64,000 bases of DNA from Clitoria ternatea (lineage: Eukaryota; Streptophyta; Magnoliopsida; Fabales; Fabaceae), in NCBI GenBank assembly GCA_037962975.1, contig CM075676.1, forward strand, positions 94,744,001 to 94,808,000. The letters are read 5' to 3'. This document shows, in pieces, positions 31,985 to 45,560 of the stretch. Every line of letters begins with the position of its first letter. Within the stretch, counting starts at the first letter, position 1. The translations under genes were made by a program, and so were the position numbers. The notes beneath the pieces are model-generated. The model worked only from the letters and a program-made list of their open reading frames with translations. It was not told where the DNA came from and did no database searches.

Positions 31985-33999
31985 GCGATGATCCACCTGC
32001 TGATATGGTTAATTATGATTATGGAGATGGTTTTTTTGTGCATGTAGACAAAATAGAGACTAATTAATCAAATAAATTGGGCATAGTGGGTAGAAAATGT
32101 GTTTAAGAGGGTAACGTCAGTTATTAAGAAACGCTGGTTCCGAGTTAGTTAATCCAGTTGGAAGTACATGTAAGTCTTTGTGTGCTGTTGCTGTATGAAT
32201 AAAATGGCTTTTTCCTACTTATATATAGCAATTCATGGTACCTTTCCGGTGAGGTAAGAGATAAAATTGGTGTGCCGTTTCATATGTTGGTTTTCTAATA
32301 CGGATTTTTTAAGAATAGTACAAGTCTAGCTAAGTTAAGCTAAAATTGTTCTGGAGGTTGGTTTCTCACATATACGGGTGGAGTCTTATTCAATGAGTCA
32401 CATCTTAATCTAAAAAGTCATTCATATTTTTTCAGCCATTGTTTAGGACTGTAGAGATTTATTTTCTCAGTTTACAAGTTTTATTTTTAGTCATGTAAAT
32501 AGAACTATAAATAAGACGGTTGATTTTGTAGCTTTTAATTCTCATTAAAATGTTTGGGTTGATTCCATCCCACCCGGGCTGGTTGAGGCCATCCTAATGA
32601 TGAATTGTTTGTAAACTTTGATGATTTGGTTCAATGACATTCTTTTTCTGCCCAAAGAAAAAAAAAGTAAAGCTTTACTGACTCATCAAAGATTAATATT
32701 AATTCGTTTATGGAAACTTATATTAATGATATTCCATGAGTAAATCTCATACATTATTAGAAGTTCTTCTAATTCCTGTTTCATTCTTATTGTCACAACC
32801 TTGTTTTCCCAAACGGCTAATGAAACACACTTTGAGTAAATAACCTGGCAAAGAACCAAATAAGTTAAATATAAACATGTTTTAATGTTTATTTTCCAAA
32901 TCATCATGTATAAAAAAAAGTTGCTTATTGCGTGATATTGAGTTTTAGATAACTTAATATTGTTAAATCTTAATAGTGAAAATTTTCTCATTGGTAATTA
33001 TCCTATTTGATTTGAACCAAATGAGATATGTAAAACCAAAACAATCCTTAAGAATACAACTTGAGTTTTTAATTAATTTAACCAACTTTATGGATGAAAA
33101 TGTTTCATTTTTCTTATTCTTTCTTTTATCATAAACCAAACAAACAAATGTATTTTTCTTTTTTTTCTTGTTATTTTCTACTTAAAAAAAACATCTATAT
33201 ATCACATATTTTTATTTCTCATATTTAATTACTCAAACAACCATAATAGGCAACCTTGGCTAGAAAAAAAGAGTTCAAATTAAAATTAGGGCAATTAAGC
33301 CCAACCCAATAAAAGTCTGTGTTTGGTCAACTTTTTTGCAAGCTGTCCCGTGCCAGCTTATAAGTAGCTTGTTGTATCTTTTTCTTTTCTTTTTTGACTA
33401 ACATAAAAAAAAAACTACCTTTTACATTTTTTTTACTTGAATTGGATCTTGTAGTTGATTAAAAATTTTGGTATATTTTTATCTATTGTTGTTTTTCTTT
33501 TTTCTTTTTACCTAAAAAGGCAAAAAAAAAAGTCTACCAAAAACATGTGAAAGCTCGCCTAAGTGGTATCCCATCAAGCTTGCGACCCAATAGGGATCAG
33601 GCCCGAATCATAAAATTGCAACCTAATTTCAAAATGACCTTTTTTTATAGCTTGAAAAAACCTGGGCCCACCACAGACCGGACCGGACTCGACTCGGTAG
33701 CTTGTTTTGACACTTTTATGAGTAAGAAATAATCAATATTTTTGACATGTACTTTTATGTCTAAACCCATTCAATTTATAGATCATGTTGGCCTAACACA
33801 TCAATTTTACCTTGTTTTGACAATGTCAACTATAAAAAATATTAAAAGATATATATAATTAAGTTTTAGTACAAATAACAAGGTAATTCGTAATCTATCA
33901 AAATTAACTTGCAAAGAGAATGACAAGCCATTTAAATGAACATCAAGTCACCTAAAAGTCATGTACCATTCTGGAACACGCACACCAAGTTGTTAGAAA
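31985..33999. other. Downstream and intergenic DNA
   Basis: The first 250 bp should include the 3' UTR of the IAA33-like gene (AATAAA-like words near 32198). After that, AT-rich sequence without a supported gene. 33550-33720 has an open frame rich in 'ggaccggactcgactcgg' words that looks like worn TE sequence. Confidence 0.4.
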
Positions 34000-34296
34000 T
34001 AGGGATGACAAATCAACTTAACCCACCCCGCCAAGGTCCATCAAAAAACATGTTAGGCTAACTCAACCACCAAGATAAATAGGATAGGAAAAAAAGGAAA
34101 ATGTATAATATATGGTGGGATGACAGGCTAACACGTCTATCCCACCAAAAATAAACTAAAAAGTCAAATCGCCCTTATTTGCCTTTGGCCTACATGGGCT
34201 GGTGGGCTAAGTAGGTTAAGCTTTGATGGACAGCAGGTTAAAAGCTTTTTTCAACATTGTATTTTCTAATGGGTGTGGCTTGTTTCGCCATCCTTA
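34000..34296. mobile_element. Non-autonomous hAT element, about 297 bp
   Basis: The left end TAGGGATGACAAATCAACTT and the right end, in reverse complement TAAGGATGGCGAAACAAGCC, form imperfect terminal repeats of the same type as the 23718-24260 element. The flanks GTTAGAAA (33992-33999) and GCGAGAAA (34297-34304) are a degenerate 8-bp duplication (6 of 8). The interior contains 'ccaccc / gggctggtgggc' subterminal blocks. Confidence 0.7.
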
Positions 34297-36001
34297 GCGA
34301 GAAATGAATGACAAGTTAGTTGCTTGGCATAGTAGAAAATAGAAAAGGAAATTGTATATGCATGGGCTCCCTCATAGGTAGCATTTAGTCATTAGTTTGG
34401 GCGTCAAACTCTACAAATAAAATGTAACTTTAATTATAATGATCGTGTTTTTCATTTTTGCATTCATATTTATATTTCCGCTTACATTTATGTAATATTT
34501 TCTCTGTTGTTCCATATTTTGAGAAGCACTTTGTAGTTTTATCCTTTGCAGGCTTCATTTCGATGAATAGATAAAATGAGATGGAAATAAACATAAAGGA
34601 AATGAATAAGGTGAAAAAAATAAAAAAAAAGTATATATGTTGTTTTGATTAATAAAAATAAAACAAATAGAATTTAAAAATTAGACATTTATTATTTGAA
34701 TGGATGAAAATAAACTAATGACTTAACAAAATGTTTAGTCCTTATAAAATTTTTAAGATTTGAATGTAGTCATGGAAAAAAGAAAAAAAATAGGATTTGC
34801 TTCCTAATTTTGTTTTATTCTCTTGATTTTGTTCTTATTGTCAATCTTACTCTGTTAACAAATGACGGTGCTACATGACATTAGTATTGCTCAATTAAAT
34901 ATTGAGTTGATTGTAAAATTAGTGACAAAAAGTTGAAGTAAATATAAGTCAACAATACATAATCTATAGGCATTTAAAGCATCTAACAAAACATATCAAA
35001 TTAGCAAAATCAATGATAGAATGGGCAATAAAATTAAGTTAACGACCAGATTCTAACTTATTTTTTTATGGACTATATCCAAATCTTGAAAATTTTATTA
35101 TAACTAAACACTTAATTAAACCTAAACTAATTACAATATAAAAAATTTTTAACCTTCATATAAAAATATCTTTTGTTATAATAAATTTGACTATATAATA
35201 AACTTATTTTTATAATTTTTTAATAATATATATCAAACTATTAATGTCTATTGAACAACAATTTTAATATATTTCCTTCTATCTTAATATAAAATTATTT
35301 TTTCTCAAACCCCACTTTTTTCTTTCTAAGCAAATAAAAAAACTTTATTTTCTATTCTATTTCCTTCCCTCCAAATTCTTCTCCTTTTTTTGTTAAAACA
35401 AACAAATAGTCATGGTTAGTTCCACATTATCCATTACATTTTCATTTTTTTCCTAGCATGGGTAACTAGATTTACTAGGTCATTAAAGATAGGATGAATT
35501 CTTTAAGTACACTTATGTACATCGATCTCTATGTTTGAATATGTGCCCATTTATATTTTTGATTGGATTTCTCTCTTTTTAATACTTTTCCTAGCTTGAT
35601 CACTTAGGCAATGATTTTAAACTTGGCTTCACATTTTGTTACAAAAAAAAACTTAGCATCATATTGAGAGGCTATGGTTGTTGGGTTAGAGCTGAGGAAT
35701 TCAACAAAAATAACTATGACCTAAGAAATCAAGCTTAATATTTGTAATGTCTTATGGATTTTTGATCAATTACATATATTAGCGAACGCAACTTTTAATT
35801 AGGGATCTCATCATATTTTAATCTTGAAATTCAATTATTAAGAGGGGAACTAAAAAATGACTTTAACGTATAGCCGTTTCACACATTGGCTCACTTCATC
35901 TTGTATCGTATTCATAATTTGATTCACATTTTAATATCTAAGAATTCCACAATACATACATTCTTTATGTTCTTCTTAATCTTTATTTTGCAGATTATGA
36001 G
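34297..36001. other. AT-rich intergenic DNA
   Basis: I see no gene, RNA or defined mobile element here. Confidence 0.4.
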
Positions 36002-36389
36002 TGTAACATCCTAAAAATAGGATTTATTAGTAAAGCATGATTTAAAGAGAGATTTGAATGGAACAAAACTTAATTAGAACAATTGCCAAAATGACGAACA
36101 CGTCCCTAATAAAATGACCAACGCGTCCCTAAGTCATTTAAATTTAAAACCCTTCTCTTCTTTCTTTTTAATCTCATGTTGGAACAACAGAGAATAGGGA
36201 AAAGCTTACTTCCTTCTTATTTTCTTCTCCATGGCACCATAAATCTTCTTTTCCTTCAATTTTTTATAAATTCCATCAAATTGGAACATGAATTTATCCC
36301 TGTTTATAGTAACAGTTTTAATCTTGTAATTTTGAAGTATGGAAGGTCTGTAAAGCGTTAACAAGTGAATAAATACCCTGTGGATGGTC
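36002..36389. repeat. LTR-like fragment starting TGTAACATCC
   Basis: It begins TGTAACATCCTAAAAATAGG, the start typical of plant Tekay-like LTRs, and is cut at 36390 by a second such start. Its end has not been found. Class by similarity of the first bases only. Confidence 0.35.
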
Positions 36390-36648
36390 TGTAATATCCC
36401 AAAAATTCCATTTTTGTGTATAATCATGGATTTTATATGGACCATTAGTGATATTGTCCATTTTCCGAGTGAAACATATCTTAGATAAGACTATCCGAGT
36501 GAAGAAAGGGGTCTGTTCTGAGTGAATGTTGAAATTCCGAGTGACCAAGAGAAATTCCGACTGAAGGTTGGAATTCCGAGTGAGTGTCATGTTTTCCGAG
36601 TAAGACATGACCGAGGGAGCCACTTCCGAGTGGAGTCCTGGCCTCGGA

Positions 36649-39600
36649 TGTAACACCCTCTGTTACACCTTAATAAATTCTAGAAAAACTTATAAATTTT
36701 TTTTTTAAGGATATGATTGTTAAAAAGAAACTATCGGAATAAATTATATACATTATTTCTGAAATACCTCACAAATATTATTAAAACTTTATAAAGTAAA
36801 TTTTACATTCATCCAACGGAAATAAATATTAAACATTATAAGAAAGAGAGGAAACTCCATGGCCCAGAAGCAGTTACTTATTAACATTATTTATTCATTG
36901 GACCACGGTATTCATACCGAGCTCCCTTTCTAGAACGTGCTATATTTACTGCCGATATTCTTTGATCCTTCCCTCTGAACCATCAATTTAAAACATGTGA
37001 AACAAAAACACAGAGAAAGGAGTGAGAAACAGAATATAATATTCTTGATTAAGACATAAGCAACAAAGGGTTTTCACAAACCAATACATAATAATATCAA
37101 TCACAATCACATACACAATCAATTATGAATGCATGAATGTTATGCAATATCTTCATCATAACTTATCTATATATGTGGGCCCTTAAATTTTAATTTGCAC
37201 TGGGCCAACCAGGAGTTTACACTGTTCCATAAGTCCGGATAATAATAATATGAACAGCTCAACTGGCATGGAAACACTTAGAGACTAGTCAGATTGAGAA
37301 AGTTTTTATTGTGAAAGTACCCGACACTAGGGAGCTACCCCAGGTCCCCTGAAGCACCCTTTCACACCCTCTCATCCCAAGGCTCGTAATTAAGCCTCCT
37401 CTAATGTATCCTCGGTTTCTATAATCCGTCCCCAGACAATATTATTTCATTTCACTTTAATGATTCATGATGCATGAACTACACGCGTATTGAGTTGGTT
37501 AAGGCTTTTAGAAACTCAATTATTAAATCCCTTAAAGGTTTACAATATCATTTCAATAAACTGTACATTTTCTCAATTCTCTGAATTTCTGTCCCACAGA
37601 AATAAATTTGGTACAGTTTTCAAATCTCACTGAAATTGAGTTTCTAAGCCTTAAATATCTAAAAACTTTATTATATAAAACTTTACATAATCTTTCTCGA
37701 ATTAAATCTTAACAAAATCTTAAGTTGGAAAAAATACAATAATTTTCTTTTAAAAAATTTTGTTTTATTAAAATAGAATAATTATTAACCAAAAATACTT
37801 AAAATTACAAAATTTTAATTTAACTCAAGATTTAATTAAATAAATTCTCATAAAATGTTTTCTTTCTAAAATAAATACTAATTTTTTTATTCTAAATATT
37901 GAAAATAAAGTTAATAAAAAATCATTTCTAAGAATGAATAAAAGATAATAAAATTTAAAGAGTAAGGTAAGAAATTCTTACTGAATTTTAGCTTTCCGTC
38001 ATGCTCGGTATATGCTCAAACTTCACATTACAATATCATCAATCAAAATCAAGCAATATCAATCATAACTAAATATCATCAATCAATCAATCATAATCAA
38101 ATCATAATCAAATCAATTAAATATCATTAATACATATCATAATACAAAATTTAATGATTATTAATATAGTCAATTTTAGTCATTTTGGTCAATTCCTCGC
38201 ATAGGTATATGTAAGTCCATATAATCCAGTCCTTGCATAGGTATAGTTCAGTCCATATGGGTCATAATGGTCCAAGTCCTTGCATAGGTATGTTAGAGTT
38301 AGTTAAACCGGATATTTAATTTAAAATTTATTAAAAATTTTAAGTTAAAAAGTTAATATTTTAAAATAATAATATTATCAGATTTAAAAGGAGTAAGGGA
38401 CTCCTCCCATTATTCTTATGTCTTTTCATATTATACTCTTATCTCACTCCCCCTTACCTTGAATTGTTACCCAAAATAGATTTGTTTTGCGCCTCCGATT
38501 TCTAGAAATATTAATACCAATCTTATTTCAGTATAAGCATAAGACGAAGATTAAGATTACTACCTAAAACAGAAATGGTAAATTTTGAATAGTGAATAGT
38601 GAATAGTGAATAGTAAATAGTAAATCGTGAATAGTAACAGTAAATAGTAAAACGTGAATAGTAACAGTAAATGGTAAAACGTGAATAGTAACAGTAAATA
38701 GTAAAACGTGAATAGTAACGGTAAATAGTAAATCGTGAATAGTAACGGTAAATAGTAACAGTTAATAGTAATTTACTATTTGAATAGTAATTTACTATTG
38801 AAATAGTAATTTACTATTGAAATAGTGTTTACTATGCAGAATAGTAACTTAAAATAATATTATTTTCAGTATAATAACAGATTTCTAAAAACGATATGAA
38901 AATAACCCAAAAAATATAAAAGAGAAGTATTCTTACCTTAGGATTTTGGCAGAACCTTCTCTCCAAAAACTTTTCTTCTCTCTCTCACTTCCACCACTAT
39001 CTCACTAGCACTACTATATTAAGAAAACTTAATCTGAAATTGTGAATTCTAAAGAAGAAATCCTTCGGTATTTATAGGAAAAAAATTTACTATGCATTCT
39101 ATTATTTTAATATAAAAGTACAACTCATTTTGAATTTTTTATTCCAGGTTACTGTGCATCTTTTGAAAATTTCATACATGCACAATGATTTGCATAGTAA
39201 TTGTCGGCAAAATTATTAAGTCAAATAGTAACCCTTCACTCGGTATATTTTAAATATTCAAAATGAGTCCTTTTTGAAATTTAGCGATATTATATCAGTC
39301 CTCACTAATTTTATAATAAGTAATATAAAGTTGAAATTTTAAAAATCTAAAATTTTCTGTTAATAAAAATTTATTAATACGTTTCTAATTTTTTAACGAT
39401 TAGAAAAAATCAAGATTTTTCTCAAACCGATAATTTTTAGATAAGTCTACTTGAAACGGATTTTAGAAAATTTTCTTATAATTTAAATTCACTTTCTTAT
39501 AAATATTTTTAATTTAAGTCACTTATATGAATTTAAAATTATTTAAAAAATATTATTTTATTAAAAAAAATCCAAAATTCCGAAAAATTCCAAAAAATCA

Positions 39601-39688
39601 TAAATAATACGTAGATTAAAAAGTTCTAAAGAACCATAATTTAATTCCTTCAAAATTATAATATAAAAATAAAAATAGGGGTGTTACA
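36649..39688 (-). repeat. 3' LTR of the chromovirus, 3.0 kb
   Basis: Bounded by TG...CA and next to a polypurine tract. A TATAAATA box lies on the minus strand at 39069-39076. 38587-38830 holds a minisatellite of 'gtgaatagtaacagtaaatagtaaaac'-type units of about 33 bp. No coding sequence. Confidence 0.75.
38587..38830. repeat. AATAGTAA minisatellite in the LTR
   Basis: Units of about 33 bp built from AATAGTAA, AACAGTAAATAG and CGTGAATAG, repeated at least five times with small changes. A shorter and differently arranged version is in the partner LTR (45561-45780), where the two LTRs stop matching. Confidence 0.85.
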
Positions 39689-39705
39689 ACTCTACTCCCC
39701 TTATA
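39689..39705 (-). promoter_or_regulatory. Polypurine tract of the chromovirus
   Basis: On the minus strand TAAGGGGAGTAGAGT directly precedes the LTR start TGTAACACCCC. Confidence 0.65.
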
Positions 39706-39732
39706 AAATTTCGTCCTCGAAATTTACATTAA

Positions 39733-42173
39733 TCAGTAAAACAAATGAGGATGAGACTCTTTCATCTCAGTTTCTAGTTCCCATGTATCATCTTCTCCTC
39801 TCGTTTCACTCTAAATGACCTTTACAAGCGGAATTGTCTTGTCTCTTAATTGTTTTATTCTTCTGTCACCTATTCTAACAGGTGGTGCATCATATGTAAG
39901 ATTATCTTTAACTTGTATGACATCAGGTTCAATAACATGTGTAGGATCAGATATATACTTTCGTAAGTTTGACACATGAAAAACATTATGGATATTAGAA
40001 AGAAAAGGTGGTAATGCTATTTGGTAGGCAAGGGGACTAACTTTATGAATTATTTGGTATGGACCGATAAATCTAGGAGTTAGTTTTCGAGATTTCATTG
40101 CCTGACCGACCCCAGTCATAGGTGTGACTTTCAAGAATACATGATCGCCTTCTTGAAATTCGAGCGGCTTTTTTCTTTTGTCATAGTAACTTTTCTGCCT
40201 GCTCTGTGTTGCCTTCATCTTTTCCTGAACTATTTTGATTTTATCCGTGGTTTGTTATACCAACTCTGGTCCTAGCATCAAGTTTTCACCAGTCTCAAAC
40301 CAACATAGCGGGGTCCTACATTTTCTTCCATATAATGCTTCAAAAGGTGCCATGCCAATGCTAGCATGGAAACTGTTGTTGTAGGTAAACTCCACATATG
40401 GTAAGAATTGATTCCAACTTCCTTTATGCTCTAACACACAAGCTCGTAACAAGTCCTCTAGAGATTGGATTGTTCTTTCTGATTGTCCATCCGTCTGAGG
40501 ATGATATGCTGAACTTAGACGCAGTCTTGTTCCCAAAGCCTTGTGCAAGCTCTTCCAGAATTGTGATGTAAAACGAGGGTCCCGATCAGAAATGATACTT
40601 GAAGGAATTCCATGCAATCTCACAATCTCCTCGATGTATAATTTTGCCAGTTTCTCCATAGAGTAACGAATGTTGATGGGAATAAAGTGGGCAGACTTTG
40701 TTAGTCTATCAACTATTACCCATATCGAATCATGTCCTAATGGAGTTTTAGGTAGAGAAGTCACAAAATCCATGGTAATGCTATCCCATTTCCATTCTGG
40801 TATTTCCATTGATTGTAGCATTCTAGGGGGTTTTTGATGTTCCACTTTAACCTTCTGGCAAATTAGACATGCAGCCACGTACTCTGCCACTTCTTTCTTC
40901 ATTCCAGGCCACTAAAATAACTTCTTCAAATCTTGATACATTTTAGTAGCTCCGGGATGAATGCTCATATAACTTTTATGGCCTTCTTCCAGAATTGCTT
41001 TCCTCAACTCCTCTTGATTAGGGATACACACTCGATCCTTATACCTTAGCAATTGGTCACTTCTTACATTGAACTCGACTTCTTTTCCTTGTTTCAAGAG
41101 TTCTTTCTTCTCTTGCAGGAATTCATCCTCTCTTTGAGCCTCTAAAACTTATCTCAGGAATTCACTTATCACTTGCAACGCTCCTAATCTGTAGCTGTTA
41201 GCATTAACCTTTACTGCTAGGTTAAGATCTCTGAAGTTCTCTATTAATTCCAACTCTTTAATCATCATTGTGGATGCATGTAGAGACTTTCGACTTAAAG
41301 CATCAGCTACTACGTTCGTTTTTCCAGGATGGTATTGCAACTCAAAGTCGTAGTCCTTTAAGAACTCCATCCATCTCCGTTGCCTCATGTTCAACTCCTT
41401 TTGGTCGAATAAATACTTAAGACTCTTATGATCACTAAACACATCGAATGTTGCACCGTATAGATAATGCCTCCAAATCTTTAAGGCAAAAACTACAGCG
41501 GCTAACTCTAAGTCATGGGTAGGGTAGTTAATCTCATGTTGCCTTAATTGGCGCGACGCATAGGCTACAACCTTCTTGTCTTGCATGAGTACACTTCCTA
41601 GTCCTTGTTTAGACGCATCACAGTAAACTTCAAAACTTCGATGTGGATCAGGGAGTACTAACACCAGCGCAGAAGTAAGTCGATCTTTCAGCTCTTGGAA
41701 ACTATTCTCGCATTGTGTCGTCCACACAAAAGGTTGTCCTTTCCGTGTTAACTTGGTCAATGGGTATCCTAGCTTTGAAAATCCTTCAATGAATCTCCTA
41801 TAGTATCCAGCCAAGCCCAAGAAACTTCTAATCTCAGTGATCGTGGTTGGTCTTTCCCATTTTAAAACTGCCTCCACCTTGGAAGGGTCTACAGCTATTC
41901 CTCCTTGACTAATTACATGTCCTAAAAAGTTCACTTCTTCCAACCAGAATTCACACTTCGACAGCTTTGCATACAGTTGTTTCTTTTTCAAGATTTCCAA
42001 CACGACCTTCAAATGTTCAACATGTTCTTCTCTGCGTTTAGAGTACACTAATATATCATCAATGAACACCACTACAAATTTATCTAGATATGGATGAAAA
42101 ATCCTATTCATGTAATCCATGAATACGGCTGGTGCATTAGTTACACCAAAAGGCATTACTAGATATTCGTAAT
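39733..42173 (-). pseudogene. Chromovirus pol: RT (partial), RNase H, integrase, chromodomain-like end
   Basis: One frame from 42173 to the TGA at 39733, with four in-frame stops. RT starts in the middle (YEYLVMPFGVTNAPAVFMDY) and has the active site VVFIDDILVYSKR. RNase H: FEVYCDASKQGLGSVLMQDK, THDLELAAVVFALKIWRHYL. Integrase: PGATKMYQDLKKLF, MDFVTSLPKTPLGHDSIWVI, IISDRDPRFTSQFWKSL and HPQTDGQSERTIQSLEDLLR; the D-x35-E spacing of the last two acids is intact. The C-terminus (PRFIGPYQIIHKVSPLAYQI to IPLVKVI-stop-SETRGEDDTWELETEMKE) resembles a chromodomain, which directs chromoviruses to heterochromatin. The stops fit TGG-to-TAG (twice, at F-stop-WPG and VKVI-stop-SET) and CAA-to-TAA (V-stop-QTT); the fourth is R-stop-VLEAQ. 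Confidence 0.88.
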
Positions 42174-45100
42174 TGTGACGTCCCGTATAAATTTTCTGAA
42201 TAAATTTTTCGCGTTTTAAAAATCATTTTTTAAAAATTTGTAATAAGTCATGTAAAAGTTGATAAACGCGGATTATTATCATACATACTAGTCGTGAATA
42301 ACTAAAGTCATGAAATATTTATATAGCGGAAACGATTTAGAAAAATACAGTACAAGAAACATTATATTATTATTACAACCCATCAAATTAAAATAAAGTC
42401 AAATTCCAAGCAATAATTCACGTAAACTCCATTCATGGCATCACTCTTCATTCTGTGTAGCATTCACTGTAAAAATTAATGTAAGAGTGAGACAGAATAT
42501 AGAATAATTATAAAATAAATAAAATTGTACAAACACAACCAACAAGGCATAATGATATGATGAATATGCCAAACAAGTTCATTTATAAATCTTTAATTAG
42601 TCACATGATGTCATGCTGGATCCATTTAGTTTGGTGGAAATACTGCAGTAAAAAGTCTCATAGAGACTCCAGTAGGAATTAGCATAACCATGAATCCCTA
42701 CACTTTCATGGCTCCTGCAGAAATAAGTATACCAGTAGGAATTTACACAACCATGGATCCCTACACTTCCATGGTTCTTGTGAAAATAGGGCTTAAACTC
42801 ATCATAGAGTAACCCCCCACCAGGGTAGGCAATCATGGAACCCCTAAATTCCATGGTGCGTCCAAATGCTTATGATGCATGAATGCCTTTAATTCTCTTT
42901 ATCATTTAACATACCATGATATATCAATTTCCAAAACCACTTGGAAAACCACAAGTCCTCAAAGGACACATCATATATAATAATTTTCAGAATCATGGAT
43001 TTACTGTTTCAACCACATATATCAATAACCGTAAGACATTCATGTATATATATTAATTTAGTCATTCATAATTATTCACCACCAAAATACACAAACTGAA
43101 TGATGCTCATTAGACACTCATAAACATTCATAATACTTCATAATCACTCAAGAATTCAATAATAATTTGTTACCCATAGGGAAAATATCATTTTTATCCA
43201 TAATAACCATTATAAGCAAATTTCAGCATTTCCAACAGCAACATACGTTAGTAAAACAGTCATAAAATGAGAAAATCAAATCCTTTTCATGTGATTCCAC
43301 TTTCTATAGCTCAATAACATAAATATCTATAACTTTCATGAAGACCATAAATTCAAATTCTAAACAGAAACATCACTTATTCACAGAATACAAAACTGCC
43401 TCAAAGAGGATTTTTAAAACGTACACAGGTTAGTATTTTCAACGTTTCTAGAGCTACAAAAACAATTTTGGCATGAAACCAGTTCTAAATTATTCTTAAC
43501 ACAAATATCTACAACTTTCATGAAGGCACCAACCACTAATTCTCACTACAAAATTCCCAGTTTTAAAAATAAGATTCAGATTTCATAGTTAACAGATTTT
43601 TAGTTTGAGCATACTTTAGTATTTTAGGTATAACGAGAGATAAAGACATCCTTTTAACTTGAAACCACTTTCTATAGATCCATAACATAAATATCTACAA
43701 CTTTCATGAAGACATCATAGTCTAAAAATGTATGTATAATTCCCAGAATATTAATATATGCACAAAACATAAGACAAGTATTTCAATCGGACATGTTGTA
43801 GTATTTTGGCTATAACTCATGTTATACATATCATTTCATTGTTAACAGATTTTTAGTTTGAGCATACTTCAGTATTTTAGGCATAACTAGAGATACAAAC
43901 ATCCTTTTAACTTGAAACCGCTTTCTATAGATCCATAACATAAATATATACAACTTTCATGAAGACATCAAGGTCTAAAAACATATGTATAATTCCCAGA
44001 GTATTCATATATGCACAAAACACAAGATAAGTATTTCAATCGGACATGCTGTAGTATTTTGATCATAACGTATGCTATACATATCCAATTCAGTCGGTTC
44101 AGGTCTCAAAATTCTCATAACAAGAAGATCTACAACTTTGATGAAGACACCAATCACTAATTCTCACCATAAAGTTCCCAGTTTTTAAAAAATAAAATAC
44201 GTATCTCAAGTTAACAGATTTACAGCTTTGACATACTTCAGTATTTTAGACATAACTCGAGCTACAAAAATCATTTTGACTTGAAACCACTTTCTACAGA
44301 TCCATAACACAAATATCTACAACTTTCACGAAGACATCAAAGGCTGATTATGCATGTATAAGTCCCAGAATTTTAATATATATACAAAACATAGGATAAA
44401 TATTCCACTCGGACATGCTGTAGTATTTTGGCTATAACTTTTGATATACATATTAAAATTAATTGATTCAAGTCTCAAAATTTAGATAACAAAAAGATCT
44501 ACAACTTTTATGAAGAAGTCAGAATCAAAATCACACGTTTTCAATCTCAAAACTGAGTAACAAGATACGAAAATAAAAACGGGAATCCTAGGACAGCATA
44601 CAATTCTACCCATTTCATAGTTATTCACAACCCTGTCCCCTCTTACCTTAATGGAGGTTCCTAAAGTGGTTAAAAGTATTGTATTATTGTCCTAGCTTCA
44701 GATCAAGAATGAAATTGATGGAGAAAGTGAAAGAAAATAAGAGAGAGACTTCACTAACTTTAGCTTGTTCTAAGAATTCAGACTTGGGAACAAGATGTAG
44801 TGTTGATTTAATGATGTAAATGACAAGTGGGGGACAAGATTTTCATAATGGGATTGTAGTGGGATGTTAGGTGCATGAATTATGGTGATAATGGAGGTTT
44901 TAGGTGAGAAAAATGAGCTGGATTGTTGACCATTTCCGCAGCCTACATAATGTAGTTTGTTTGATTGAAGTAAATATCAATTCTGACACTGTTTTGGTAG
45001 TTTAGGCATATCTCTCTCATATCTTAATGAATTTTAACAAATGTGGTCTTGTTGGAAAGCTAAGACAACGAGGAACAACTTTGTAGTTTACCACTTTTTC

Positions 45101-45560
45101 AAATTCGGACTCTAACAAGGTATTAAAATATGTACAAGATGATATGATTGAAATAAAATATCAATTCTGACACTGTTTCGGTATTTTGGGCATATCTCTC
45201 TCATATCTTAATGGAATTTAACAACTTTGGTCTTGTTGGAAAGATAAGAAAAAGAGGAACAACTTTGTAGTTGGACACATTTCCAAATTCGGACTCTAAC
45301 TAATAATTAAAATATGTACAAAATGACGCATTTTGAGTGGAGTATGTGGCAATTTGATGAGAGTAATTGGAAAAGCCAAGGAAATTAATAACTAAGGAAA
45401 TAGGTAATAAATTATTTGATTAACTTTTACCAAAGGTATAAAGTTAAAATTATTTACCATGGTAAAAGGTTAAATTGAAGATGTTGTCCTAACCAAAAAT
45501 TTATGTAGAAAGTTGAGATAAAATGGATAATATCATTGATGGTCTAAATCAAAATGATTA
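42174..45560. repeat. Second LTR type (TGTGACGTCCC), joined into the chromovirus 5' LTR
   Basis: It begins TGTGACGTCCCGTATAAATT right after the broken RT, and shares blocks with the LTR at 29050. On the minus strand it ends in CA, so it can be read as the 3' part of a chimeric 5' LTR whose 5' part is 45695-46637. Repeats 'agtaggaatt-a-cataaccatgaatccctaca' occur at about 42671 and 42731. It contains the 183-bp array described separately. No coding sequence. Confidence 0.6.
43250..45345. repeat. Array of about 183-bp units inside an LTR
   Basis: The word ACAACTTTCATGAAGAC (with small changes) recurs near 43330, 43511, 43697, 43950, 44131, 44318 and 44499, mostly 181-187 bases apart. A second block has two closer copies starting ATCAATTCTGACACTGTTT at 44976 and 45159, again 183 bases apart. 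Both blocks share the order 'gtattttgg-cataact... tttctayagat... acaacttt', so they are diverged members of one family, perhaps 10-11 units in total. Confidence 0.75.

Noticed and set aside
34297..36001. Hidden gene in a long gene-free stretch
   Set aside because: Six-frame reading shows no exon-like block with splice sites and no known domain; composition is strongly AT-rich.
38587..38830. Telomere-like or centromere-like repeat
   Set aside because: The units are AATAGTAA-based, not TTTAGGG, and sit inside an LTR.
42174..45560. Independent solo LTR insertion into the chromovirus
   Set aside because: The far end does not show the inverse terminus (GGGACGTCACA) or a duplication, and chromovirus sequence does not resume after it in the right order; a chimeric LTR fits better.
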